The notes under the pieces: generated by a model
The model's input: the letters and a program-made list of their open reading frames with translations, nothing else
Database searches by the model: none
Told to the model about the DNA's origin: nothing
Origin: a virus
DNA length: 34,301 nt
Strand: one strand, 5' to 3'
IMG/VR virus record: IMGVR_UViG_3300042691_000525
Location: 1-34,301 of that record
Made by a program: the position numbers and the translations under genes
In this document: piece after piece, positions 7,412 through 15,414 of the stretch
Layout: every line of letters begins with the position of its first letter
Numbering within the stretch: position 1 is the stretch's first letter

Positions 7412-7678
7412 ATGGCTACATTCAGCAAAAAGATGATGGGCAAAGAAGTTGGCTCCGCCAGCGTTTATGCCAAGCCCCACACCATGTCGGGCAAGGTTGT
7501 GAAGGCCCAAACCAACCCCGGCAAAGAGCCAAACCACAGCCGTGTGGACACCGTGGACATGAGCGTTGGCACGTTCAGCAACAAGCCTGACGGCAAGCCC
7601 ACCAAGACCAGCGGCATCAAAATCCGTGGTACTGGCGCAGCCACCAAAGGCACCATGGCCCGAGGCCCAATGGCATAA
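7412..7678 (+). CDS. Small basic protein with tag-like C-terminus
   Basis: The protein has 88 residues and is rich in Lys, Gly and Thr. It starts MATFSKKMMGKEVGSASVY and ends SGIKIRGTGAATKGTMARG followed by PMA, which resembles the shared tag of the genes at 4287-6066 but without Cys. ATG 7412 is preferred to ATG 7409 because AGGAG at 7401-7405 is better spaced. It sits between two connector-type genes. The function is unknown. Confidence 0.7.
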   Translation: MATFSKKMMGKEVGSASVYAKPHTMSGKVVKAQTNPGKEPNHSRVDTVDMSVGTFSNKPDGKPTKTSGIKIRGTGAATKGTMARGPMA

Positions 7679-7681
7679 GAC

Positions 7682-8335
7682 ATGAACTACGTCGAGCTTC
7701 AAGAAAACATCGCTCGAATCTGTGAAAACGAGTTCACAGAGGAGGAGTACGCGCTCTTCACGAAGCAGGCGGAGCAGCGCATCTACAACACGGTGCAGCT
7801 TGCCAACTTGCGCAAGAACGTCACCGGGTCGATCACTGCGTCAAACCAGTATTTGCAAGCCCCCTCGGACTTCCTGTCGGTGTACTCGCTGGCCGTGTAC
7901 CCGGTGGCCGGTGGTGCGTATGAGTTCTTGCTGAACAAGGATGTCAACTTCATCCGTCAGGCGTACCCCAATCCGGCGACCACAGGCAAGCCAAAGCACT
8001 ACGCCATCTTCGGGCCACGCTCGGACGATGTGAACGAGCTGAGCTTCATCCTTGGCCCAACACCAAATGCTGCTTACAATGTAGAACTTCATTACTACTA
8101 TGTGCCGGAGTCCATCGTGACTGCGGGTGATACGTGGCTGGGTGAGAACTTTGACTCCGCGCTGCTCAACGGTGCTTTGGTCGAAGCAATCCGGTACATG
8201 AAGGGTGAAGAGCAGATGGTCAAGCTGTACCAAGATATGTATCTTCAGTCGATTGCACTGCTCAAGAACTTGGGTGACGGCAAACAGCGCGGAGACGCGT
8301 ACCGGGATGGGCAAGTGCGCATCCAAGTCAATTAA
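7682..8335 (+). CDS. Head-tail adaptor protein (SU10 adaptor-like)
   Basis: The 217-residue protein has the pattern of podovirus adaptor or tail-tube-A-like connector proteins. It has an N-terminal helix pair (YVELQENIARICENEFTEEE, then FTKQAEQRIYNTVQL) and a beta part with ITASNQYLQAPSDFLSVYSL. A conserved-looking ELSFILGPTP and a VELHYYYVPESI strand follow, then a C-terminal helix (LLNGALVEAIRYMKGEEQMV). Such proteins form the ring that joins portal to tail. The C-terminus looks complete, so the following homing endonuclease does not interrupt it. Confidence 0.75.
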   Translation: MNYVELQENIARICENEFTEEEYALFTKQAEQRIYNTVQLANLRKNVTGSITASNQYLQAPSDFLSVYSLAVYPVAGGAYEFLLNKDVNFIRQAYPNPATTGKPKHYAIFGPRSDDVNELSFILGPTPNAAYNVELHYYYVPESIVTAGDTWLGENFDSALLNGALVEAIRYMKGEEQMVKLYQDMYLQSIALLKNLGDGKQRGDAYRDGQVRIQVN

Positions 8336-8346
8336 CAGGAGGCTAC

Positions 8347-9099
8347 GTGAAGCACGGCGTCATTTATGTAGCAACAAACACCGAAACGGGCAAGCAGTAT
8401 GTTGGCCTTACTACGGTTGGTGTTGCACGGCGCTGGGCAAATCATGTGACTTACTCTCGTTCGCCAAAAACACACTTTCACAGAGCAATTGCAAAATACG
8501 GAGCGTCCACATTTTGTGTGGAGGAGTATGCCAGCGCAGTCAAAAAAGAAGTCTTGGCGCAATTGGAAAAAGACATCATCTTGCAGCTTGCGCCAGCATA
8601 CAACCAGACCAACGGGGGCGAGGTTACTTTTGGCCGAAAGTACGATGACGCCACGAAAGAGCAGATTCGCTTAAGTAACATTGGGAAAAAACGAACTGCT
8701 GAGCAGCGGGAAAGAAATAGGCAGCAAAAGCTGGAGTGGTTTGCAAAAAACCCAGAGCAAAAAGCAGTTGCTGCAAAACAGTTAGCGGAAGCCCGATTGC
8801 TGATAGACGAAGAAAAACGCAAGAAGGCTGTTGGCGACTCCGCCAGAAATAGAGTATGGTCGGAAGAATCCAAGGCAAAGCTGAGTGCTGCGTGCATGGG
8901 TCGGCGTTATGGGCAGGAAATTATTTCCAGAATGGCCGAATCCAAAAAGAGAAAAATTCAATGCGACACAACAGGAGTTGTGTACTCTTGCAGAACTGAG
9001 GCTGCCAAACAAACCGGAATTTCTCAAAGATCAATCCAACGGGTTTGCGGCGGTGAGTACCCTTCCGTTAAGGGTCTAAAATTTTCTTACGTAGGATAA
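8347..9099 (+). CDS. GIY-YIG homing endonuclease with NUMOD domains
   Basis: The 250-residue protein starts at GTG 8347 after a strong AGGAGG (8337-8342). The catalytic domain shows GVIYVATN (GIY), YVGLTT (YIG), the Arg in ARRWANH, the Glu in LEKDIIL and Asn in YNQTNGG, all in the expected order. Two NUMOD3-type DNA-binding segments follow (YDDATKEQIRLSNIGKK; WSEESKAKLSAACMGRR). A NUMOD1-type helix-turn-helix (GVVYSCRTEAAKQTGISQRS) ends the protein. These enzymes cut phage DNA lacking the insert and spread their own gene. The gene is visibly more AT-rich than its neighbours, with an A-rich middle, and lies between complete genes, so it is a free-standing mobile gene and not part of an intron. 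Confidence 0.93.
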   Translation: MKHGVIYVATNTETGKQYVGLTTVGVARRWANHVTYSRSPKTHFHRAIAKYGASTFCVEEYASAVKKEVLAQLEKDIILQLAPAYNQTNGGEVTFGRKYDDATKEQIRLSNIGKKRTAEQRERNRQQKLEWFAKNPEQKAVAAKQLAEARLLIDEEKRKKAVGDSARNRVWSEESKAKLSAACMGRRYGQEIISRMAESKKRKIQCDTTGVVYSCRTEAAKQTGISQRSIQRVCGGEYPSVKGLKFSYVG

Positions 9100-9103
9100 A
9101 CAC

Positions 9104-9520
9104 ATGATCACACAAGCTCTTTGTTCCTCGTTCAAACAGCAGATTCTGCTGGGCGAGCACGATCTCGACACGGACGTCATCAAGTTGGCCCTGTACACCA
9201 GTGCAGCCACTTTGAGCGCGGCCACAACAGCCTATTCCACTTCCGACGAGGTGGTGGGCACTGGCTACACCGCAGGTGGCAACACGCTGACCGGGGCAAC
9301 AGTCTCCCTGTCCGGCACGACCGCCTACGTGGACTTCTCGGACACCACATGGTCAACTGCGACCATTACTGCTCGCGGCGCGTTGATGTACAACAGCAGC
9401 AAGTCCAACAAGGCCATTGCGGTTCTGGACTTCGGCGCTGACAAAACGTCCACTGCCGGTGACTTTACGGTCCAGTTCCCAACCAACGACGCCTCCTCGG
9501 CAATCGTGCGGATTGCTTGA
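9104..9520 (+). CDS. Hypothetical virion protein
   Basis: The 138-residue beta-rich protein has the opening SFKQQILLGEHDLDTDVIKL and ALYTSAATLSAATTAYSTSD, followed by VDFSDTTWSTATITARGALM. I associate this pattern with small tail or virion proteins next to fibre genes in phages; the exact role is unknown. TAGGA at 9092-9096 fits ATG 9104. It precedes the repeat protein by 10 bases. Confidence 0.7.
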   Translation: MITQALCSSFKQQILLGEHDLDTDVIKLALYTSAATLSAATTAYSTSDEVVGTGYTAGGNTLTGATVSLSGTTAYVDFSDTTWSTATITARGALMYNSSKSNKAIAVLDFGADKTSTAGDFTVQFPTNDASSAIVRIA

Positions 9521-9530
9521 CGGTGCGTAG

Positions 9531-10499
9531 GTGGCCAATGCAATCGTAGCCTTTGAAGGATGGGGTGCTTCCGGCGTAGGCTGGGGCTCCCAAGGCTGGG
9601 GTGTTGGTCACACAGACGTAACCGCCACTGGTGCGGTTGGCTCTGTCACGGTTACTGCCGGGGCGACAGTTTCTGTTACGGGCGTTCAGGCAACCGGCGC
9701 AGTCGGCACTGTTTCGGTTGTTGCTTCGGCCAACGTCTTCCCGACCGGGGTACAGGCTACCGGAGAAGTCGGAACCGTCACGGTAACCGGCACAGCCAAT
9801 GTATTCCCCACGGGCGTACAGGCCACGGGCGAAGTCGGCACCGTTACCGTTGCAGCCAGCGCGGTTGTGCAGGTCACAGGCGTCCAAGCTACCGGTCAGA
9901 CAGGCACAGTCACCGTCACGGGCACCGCCAACGTATTCCCCACTGGAGTTCAAGCCACAGGCCAAATCGGCACAGCCACGGTCAGTGCTGACGCCAACGT
10001 CCCGGTTACGGGCGTAGAAGCCACTGGAGCTGTCGGCACAGTTACGGTTGCCGCCGGAGCCACTGCGGTGGTGTCTGGCGTTCAGGCCACGGGTCAGATC
10101 GGCACAGTCACGGTAACCGGCACGGGCGTCATTGACGTCACGGGCGTAGAGGCCACCGGGGAGATCGGCACCGTCACGATTCTCCTGTCCATCATTGTCC
10201 CCGTCACTGGGGTGCAGGCAGAAGGCCAGATTGGCAGCGTAGCGGTGGTTGGTGGTGCAACAGTGCTGGTCACAGGCGTGTACGCTGTGGGCTACGTGGG
10301 CTCGGTGAACGTCTGGGGCCTGATCAACGACATCCAAGACGCCGACTGGGGCGTGATTGGCGACACCCAAACAGCCAACTGGACAACAATCAGTGACACC
10401 CAGTCTCCAAACTGGCAAAATGTGAATGACGCTCAATCACCCGGCTGGGCGCAGGTCGGGACAACGCAATCTCCGGATTGGCAGCAGATCGCTGCGTAA
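9531..10499 (+). CDS. Repeat-built fibre-like structural protein
   Basis: The 322-residue protein starts at GTG 9531. After a Gly/Trp-rich N-terminus (FEGWGASGVGWGSQGWG) it has ten full copies and one partial copy of an exact 22-residue repeat (residues 28-261). The core is TGVQATGEVGTVTV, predicted to make two short strands per unit, as in a beta-solenoid or trimeric beta-fibre. The last 60 residues are five 11-residue repeats (such as IGDTQTANWTT and ISDTQSPNWQN) followed by IAA. The gene precedes the tail fibre gene by 8 bases. A short fibre, fibre connector or head fibre role is inferred; no enzymatic site is seen. Confidence 0.8.
   Translation: MANAIVAFEGWGASGVGWGSQGWGVGHTDVTATGAVGSVTVTAGATVSVTGVQATGAVGTVSVVASANVFPTGVQATGEVGTVTVTGTANVFPTGVQATGEVGTVTVAASAVVQVTGVQATGQTGTVTVTGTANVFPTGVQATGQIGTATVSADANVPVTGVEATGAVGTVTVAAGATAVVSGVQATGQIGTVTVTGTGVIDVTGVEATGEIGTVTILLSIIVPVTGVQAEGQIGSVAVVGGATVLVTGVYAVGYVGSVNVWGLINDIQDADWGVIGDTQTANWTTISDTQSPNWQNVNDAQSPGWAQVGTTQSPDWQQIAA
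9612..10313 (+). repeat. In-frame 66-bp tandem repeat array
   Basis: Ten diverged 66-bp units and one partial unit encode the 22-residue repeats. The best conserved stretches code for TGVQATG and GTVTV. The third and fourth units (from about 9744) share long near-identical segments, which would allow copy-number change by slippage or recombination. Confidence 0.85.
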
Positions 10500-10507
10500 G
10501 GAAAATC

Positions 10508-13500
10508 ATGGCAAGCTCATACACCTCTCTTCTCGGCCTCGTGCTCCCAGTAACTGGCGAATTGTCAGGAAACTGGGGTGACATATGGAACGACTCCGGA
10601 ACGTCGTTGATCGACGCAGCCATCTCGGGCACAACCTCCCTGACGACCGATGCGGATGTCACGCTGACCACCACGGACGGCGTAGCCAACGAAGCGCGTC
10701 AGGCCATCATCCTGTGGAACCCGGCATCGGGCACAGTGACTCGCAACATCACGGCTCCTGCGCGGTCCAAGATTTACACCGTCATCAACGCCTCGGGCGG
10801 CACACAGTCCATCGTGTTCCGTGGCGCAGGCCCAACAACCGGTGTGACCATCATCAAGGGCGAATCTGCTGTTGTTGCATGGAACGGCTCTGACTTCATC
10901 AAGATCAGCAACACTGGCGGTGGCGGCTCGTTCACCAACGTCACCATCTCCGGCACGACCACGCTGTCCGGCCTGACTGCATCGACCGCTCTGGCGCTGA
11001 ACTCCAGCAAAGAAGTGGTGAGTGTGACAAACACCGGTACAGGCAACAACGTCCTGTCGGCTTCGCCCACCCTGACCGGGACCCTCGCGGCAGCGGCAGC
11101 CACCTTCTCGGGCGCAGTGACTCTGGGTGACGCAGCGGCGGACAACATCACCGTAAACGGCACCGTCACATCCAACCTGATCTTCACGGATAACACCTAC
11201 GACATTGGCGCATCGGGTGCTACACGGCCCCGTAACCTGTTCTTGGCGGGTAATGCCACTGTGGGCGGCAACATCGTTTTGACCGGCTCTCTTGACCTAA
11301 CCAACCTTGAAGTGACCAACATCAAGGCCAAGGACGGCACAGCCGGGATGCAGATTGCAGATTCCACTGGTGTGGTGTCTTTCACTGCCAACCCAGTCAT
11401 GTCCGGCGGCACAGCCAACGGCGTGGCCTACCTCAACGGCTCCAAAGTCCTGACCACGGGGAGTGCGCTGACGTTTGATGGGACGAATTTGGGTATTGGG
11501 ACGAGTTCGCCTTTGTCTTTGTTCAACATTTACGGAAGCAACACAACTGTTTATACAGGCTCTGGAAGCACTACATCTCCAATTGATGATGCCGTTACTT
11601 TATTTGTCAGAAACTCAAGTAACACCAGCGGCACGATGGCGATGCTTCAACTGTCGCCGACTTCATCGACTGGAGTTACGCAACACGCTTATATCGGCTC
11701 TGTAAGCGTTGGTGGTCAGTTTGCACCTGCCATTGTGATCGGGCAGCGAACTGGATCAGCAACATGGGCAGAACGCATGCGAATCTCATCCGCTGGCGGC
11801 TTGTCCATCGGCACCACAACAGACGCTGGCGCTGGTGGTTTAAACATCACGGGCAATGCAGTTCTCGGCGACGCCTCTACCGACACTGTGCAAGTGAACG
11901 GGTATATGGGGGTGGGTGGTGCTGCCACAAGCAACGTGGGTCTTTACCTCACAAATACAATTTCCACTGGAAATATACAGTACGGGATTGCTGCTGCTCC
12001 TGTGGGAAATGGGACTAATCAGATCAATGGTATTTGGTCTGGGCCAGCAACAGCGGCTTCGTCGTTTACTGCCGGGACAGTTGCCGCAATTAGAGCTGCT
12101 AATGCAACAAAAGGCGCTGGCAGCACCATCACTAATTTGTATGGTTTGGTCGTTGAAGACCAGACCCAAGGCACAAACAACTACGGCATCACCAGCCTTG
12201 TCTCCTCCGGCACGAACAAGTGGAACATCTACGCCAGCGGGACAGCGCAGAACTATTTTGCTGGTGACGTGGGTATTGGGACGAGTACTTCACTTAACGC
12301 CTCCGTAAATACTTCTGTATCTACAACCAAAGCTGGTTATTCTGTACATTCGTCTGGTGGTTCTGGAGCAACTACTGGCTTGATGTTTAGCAATACAGGC
12401 AGTTACGGGTTTATTGATTATGACCCTAGCAGCAGTTCCGGGGTTAGGTTTTCTGCTTTTGGGCCGTTACGGTTTGGTAGCAACACAAACGCGGCTTACG
12501 GCTCCTCCACGTTTACGGAAGCCATGCGCATCACGGGCGGTAACGTGGGCATTGGGACGAGTTCGCCCGCTTATAGGCTGGATGTAGTGGAAAGTGCTGA
12601 CAGTGAAGTAAGTTTGCGAGTAAGCAACCAAAACACCGGAGCGAATTCGATTGCGTCTCTTTATCTGCAAGGGCAGGGTAATAACTTTTACATCCGCAAC
12701 TATGGGGATGGAGCAGCTAGCGCCAACCGAACAGACTTTATTTCGACCGCAGGCAGTTCTTACTTTACGTTTTCACCCACCAGCGCCGAAGCCATGCGCA
12801 TCACGAGCGCAGGCAACGTGGGTATTGGGACGAGTTCGCCTGTTGGCAACCTTGATGTGGCTGGCACTACTCCAACCCTCAACATTCGGGACACACAAAG
12901 TAAGGTGTCATGGGCTGCTGGCGATATTGTTGCAACATTGGACTTTTACTCAAACGACACCAGCGGTGTTGGGGCGCAAGCAGTAAGCCGCATTCGGTCT
13001 GTTGCCGACACAGCATCTGCCGCGACAAGCGGAGCGTTGGCTTTCTGGACAGCGGCAGCAGGTGCAGCAGCAACCGAGAAGCTCCGCATCACCAGCGCAG
13101 GCAACGTGGGTATTGGGATCACTACACCTACTTACGCGCTTGACGTGGTTGGTGACATCCAAGCCCAAGGTCGCTTATTGGTAACGGCTGCTGCGCCTGA
13201 GTTGTTGCTCTCTGTGCCCTCTGGTGGCCTTGACAGCCGAATCTACAACGATGGTAGCGGCAACCTTATCTTCGGCAACGGAACAAACTCGGCAACACCC
13301 ACCGAACGGATGCGTATCGACTCCTCCGGCAACGTGGGTATTGGCGTCATTCCAACTGTCGTTACTCACGGCCCACATCTGGAGGTTGGTAGCACTCGCG
13401 GAACAGTCTCTATTGGTACAGGTTACATTGAAGACAACGGCACAACACAGTTCTTTAACGGAGCACGTCCGTTGGCGTTTGGTGTTTCTGACACAGAGCG

Positions 13501-14575
13501 CATGCGCCTTGACGCCTCCGGCAACCTCGGTATTGGGACGAGTTCGCCACGCTCATTGCTTAACCCAAGCGGCTCTGGCTCTACTGGCGCGGTCTTGACG
13601 CTTGAAAACTCCAACACGGCGCTGACGACCGGGAACGTCATCGGTGAAATTGACTTCTACGCCAACGATCCCTCTGCCAACGGTACAGGCGCGAAGGCAA
13701 AGATTGTCAGCGTGATTGAGAATTCTGCTGGAAATTTGGTTGGCCTGACCTTTGCGACATCAGACAGCACCAGTGCGACAGGCGTAGAACGCATGCGCAT
13801 TGACTCCTCCGGCAACCTCGGCTTGGGAGTTACTCCGAGTGCTTGGGGGTCTACAAGTACAGCCCTGCAAAACCGCAACGCATCATTCTGGGCAACCAGT
13901 GCAGCGGCGTACCTTGGGTACAACTACTTCTTTGACGGCTCTGCACGCAAATACATCGCTTCCAGCTTTGCAACCGAATACACGCAGTTGAACGGTCAAC
14001 ATATCTGGTACACCGCCCCCTCCGGCACAGCAGGTAACGCTATCACCTTCACTCAGGCGATGACGCTGGATGCGAGTGGGAATTTGGGTATTGGGACGAA
14101 TTCTCCTGCCGTAAAGCTAGATGTGTCTGGTCAAATCCGAGCCAGCACAGGTATTCTGTTTGGTACTGACACCGCCGCAGCAAATGCGCTGGATGACTAC
14201 GAGGAGGGGACGTTTACTCCAACGATTATTGGCACGACAACGGCTGGGACGGGGACATATTCGTCTCAAGTTGGCAGATACACGAAGATTGGCAACAGGG
14301 TTTATTTCTCTGTGGCGATTACTTGGTCTGCCCACACGGGAACTGGAAACATGAAGATTTCAGGTCTACCGTTTACGTCAGTAAATACGGCTAGCGGCTT
14401 TAACTTTTTAGCGGTTGGAGCGAACAACTTGACATACACGTCTCAGTTGACGGCGTTTGTTGATGTAAACGCCACGACAGCATCTATGGCAACATTTGCA
14501 TCTGCTGGTGCGCTAACTTCGCTTGCCATTGACACGGCGGCGACTGTCTACGTCTCAGGACACTACGAAGTTTAA
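10508..14575 (+). CDS. Long tail fibre protein
   Basis: The product has 1355 residues. Residues 1-150 (SYTSLLGLVLPVTGELSGNW onward, with a GNWG motif) are the presumed virion-anchoring part. A shaft with YDIGASGATRPRNLFLAGN follows at about residues 230-260. From residue 329 the protein repeats a module ending in E-[RAK]-[ML]-R-[IL]-x-x-[SA]-[SG]-G-N-[VL]-G-[IL]-G, often followed by TSSP. Eight or more copies separate unrelated inserts. The end has DDYEEGTFTPTI and VGRYTKIGNRVYFS, a common phage fibre C-terminal domain that probably meets the host surface. ATG 10508 is chosen because AAGGAAAA precedes it and an upstream start at 10478 would overlap the previous gene. It probably binds a host receptor. 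Confidence 0.88.
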   Translation: MASSYTSLLGLVLPVTGELSGNWGDIWNDSGTSLIDAAISGTTSLTTDADVTLTTTDGVANEARQAIILWNPASGTVTRNITAPARSKIYTVINASGGTQSIVFRGAGPTTGVTIIKGESAVVAWNGSDFIKISNTGGGGSFTNVTISGTTTLSGLTASTALALNSSKEVVSVTNTGTGNNVLSASPTLTGTLAAAAATFSGAVTLGDAAADNITVNGTVTSNLIFTDNTYDIGASGATRPRNLFLAGNATVGGNIVLTGSLDLTNLEVTNIKAKDGTAGMQIADSTGVVSFTANPVMSGGTANGVAYLNGSKVLTTGSALTFDGTNLGIGTSSPLSLFNIYGSNTTVYTGSGSTTSPIDDAVTLFVRNSSNTSGTMAMLQLSPTSSTGVTQHAYIGSVSVGGQFAPAIVIGQRTGSATWAERMRISSAGGLSIGTTTDAGAGGLNITGNAVLGDASTDTVQVNGYMGVGGAATSNVGLYLTNTISTGNIQYGIAAAPVGNGTNQINGIWSGPATAASSFTAGTVAAIRAANATKGAGSTITNLYGLVVEDQTQGTNNYGITSLVSSGTNKWNIYASGTAQNYFAGDVGIGTSTSLNASVNTSVSTTKAGYSVHSSGGSGATTGLMFSNTGSYGFIDYDPSSSSGVRFSAFGPLRFGSNTNAAYGSSTFTEAMRITGGNVGIGTSSPAYRLDVVESADSEVSLRVSNQNTGANSIASLYLQGQGNNFYIRNYGDGAASANRTDFISTAGSSYFTFSPTSAEAMRITSAGNVGIGTSSPVGNLDVAGTTPTLNIRDTQSKVSWAAGDIVATLDFYSNDTSGVGAQAVSRIRSVADTASAATSGALAFWTAAAGAAATEKLRITSAGNVGIGITTPTYALDVVGDIQAQGRLLVTAAAPELLLSVPSGGLDSRIYNDGSGNLIFGNGTNSATPTERMRIDSSGNVGIGVIPTVVTHGPHLEVGSTRGTVSIGTGYIEDNGTTQFFNGARPLAFGVSDTERMRLDASGNLGIGTSSPRSLLNPSGSGSTGAVLTLENSNTALTTGNVIGEIDFYANDPSANGTGAKAKIVSVIENSAGNLVGLTFATSDSTSATGVERMRIDSSGNLGLGVTPSAWGSTSTALQNRNASFWATSAAAYLGYNYFFDGSARKYIASSFATEYTQLNGQHIWYTAPSGTAGNAITFTQAMTLDASGNLGIGTNSPAVKLDVSGQIRASTGILFGTDTAAANALDDYEEGTFTPTIIGTTTAGTGTYSSQVGRYTKIGNRVYFSVAITWSAHTGTGNMKISGLPFTSVNTASGFNFLAVGANNLTYTSQLTAFVDVNATTASMATFASAGALTSLAIDTAATVYVSGHYEV
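11491..14106 (+). repeat. Dispersed near-identical DNA repeats in the fibre gene
   Basis: The 20-mer ggtattgggacgagttcgcc or a one-base variant occurs at 11492-11511, 12548-12567, 12821-12840 and 13529-13548, with partial copies near 12271, 13107, 13329 and 14087. All are in the same reading frame (GIGTSSP). The sequence between copies is unrelated. This arrangement suits recombination that swaps fibre segments. Confidence 0.8.
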
Positions 14576-14582
14576 TCAATTA

Positions 14583-14602
14583 CCCCGGCTGGATTGCCGG
14601 GG
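14583..14602 (+). terminator. Intergenic hairpin after the fibre gene
   Basis: CCCCGGC (14583-14589) pairs perfectly with GCCGGGG (14596-14602) around a 6-base loop. It lies 7 bases after the fibre stop codon. No T-run follows, so it is a weak terminator or an RNA-stabilising element. Confidence 0.55.
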
Positions 14603-14624
14603 CTGACCTTGAAAGGAAATGAAA

Positions 14625-14867
14625 ATGTCTCTCGAAAAACAAACCGTCGTTGACAAGATCGAAGTGATCGAAAACGGCTCAGTGCAAATTCGCACTGCAA
14701 CACGCATCGTGGAGGACGGCAGCGTTCTGTCCACCTCGTATCATCGCCATGTGGTAACACCGGGGCAGGATTACAGCCAAGAGGACGCTCGCGTTCAGGC
14801 CATCTGCGCCGCCACCCACACCGCCGAAGTCATCGCCGCATACCAAGCAGCACAAACACAGGAGTAA
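14625..14867 (+). CDS. Small hypothetical protein
   Basis: The protein has 80 residues. An antiparallel beta pair is likely in VDKIEVIENGSVQIRTATRI and the C-terminal half is helical (ARVQAICAATHTAEVIAAYQ). ATG 14625 is preferred to ATG 14619 because AAAGGA at 14612-14617 is correctly spaced only for 14625. It lies between the fibre gene and another small gene, so a fibre-accessory role is possible. No domain is recognised. Confidence 0.7.
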   Translation: MSLEKQTVVDKIEVIENGSVQIRTATRIVEDGSVLSTSYHRHVVTPGQDYSQEDARVQAICAATHTAEVIAAYQAAQTQE

Positions 14868-14870
14868 ATT

Positions 14871-15176
14871 ATGAACATCACTTGGACAATCACACAATGC
14901 GACCGTCTGACCTCGGACGACTTCATCACCACAGCACACTGGACTGCCAGTGCAACTGATGGCGACTACACCGCGCAACCGATTTACTCCACCTGCTCAT
15001 GGCAAGCTGGCACTCCCACCATTCCCTACGCTGATGTCACCGAGGCAGAAGTGCTGGACTGGTGCTGGACATCTGGTGTGGACAAGGACGCTACAGAAGC
15101 TGCTCTGGCTCAGAACATTGCCTTGCAGAAAAACCCCGTGACCGCCACTGGCGTGCCATGGGCACCTGCGGCATAA
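14871..15176 (+). CDS. Small hypothetical phage protein
   Basis: The 101-residue protein opens with MNITWTITQCDR and a beta segment (TTAHWTASATDGDY), then an acidic helical part (EAEVLDWCWTSGVDKDATEA), ending in TGVPWAPAA. I associate this pattern with small proteins near phage tail-fibre genes, of unknown function. GGAG at 14861-14864 supports ATG 14871. Four Trp residues and three Cys residues are unusual for its size. Confidence 0.7.
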   Translation: MNITWTITQCDRLTSDDFITTAHWTASATDGDYTAQPIYSTCSWQAGTPTIPYADVTEAEVLDWCWTSGVDKDATEAALAQNIALQKNPVTATGVPWAPAA

Positions 15177-15230
15177 TCACGTTCATGGGGTTTCGTGCGG
15201 CCCCTTTACCGCACTGCTTTGGAGAAACAA

Positions 15231-15413
15231 ATGAACGAGCAAAACATTTCCCTGTCCTTGGGTTTGGTCAACGGCATTCTGCAATACTTGGGCACCCGCC
15301 CTTACGCAGAGGTCACCAGTTTGATCCAAGCCATTCAGGAGCAAGCCATCCCGCAGGTGCAAGTACCCAAGGAGGCCATGCCTGAAGAAGCTGCCGCAGG
15401 CGGCACGGACTAA
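15231..15413 (+). CDS. Small hypothetical protein
   Basis: The protein has 60 residues, with a helical N-terminus (LSLGLVNGILQYLGTRPYAE) and an acidic tail (EAMPEEAAAGGTD). GGAG at 15221-15224 supports ATG 15231. The 54-base gap before it holds a weak hairpin (GTGCGG 15195-15200 with CCGCAC 15209-15214). The function is unknown. Confidence 0.65.
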   Translation: MNEQNISLSLGLVNGILQYLGTRPYAEVTSLIQAIQEQAIPQVQVPKEAMPEEAAAGGTD

Positions 15414-15414
15414 G

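Noticed and set aside
8336-9103. Group I intron hosting the homing endonuclease
   Set aside because: The adaptor gene before it and the gene after it both look complete with their own ends, and no intron core or split gene is visible.
9612-10313. CRISPR-like regular array
   Set aside because: The 66-bp units are diverged, contiguous and in frame, with no unique spacers; they code for protein repeats.
9465-10436. 323-residue open frame on the - strand
   Set aside because: It is the reverse of the 66-bp repeat array; its own repeats follow from those of the + strand gene.
10478-10507. Earlier start for the tail fibre gene at 10478
   Set aside because: It overlaps the repeat-protein gene by 22 bases and lacks a good ribosome site, while ATG 10508 has AAGGAAAA upstream and begins with a typical fibre N-terminus.
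15187-15214. Terminator between the 14871 and 15231 genes
   Set aside because: The GGGG/CCCC and GTGCGG/CCGCAC pairings are short, compete with each other, and no T-run follows.
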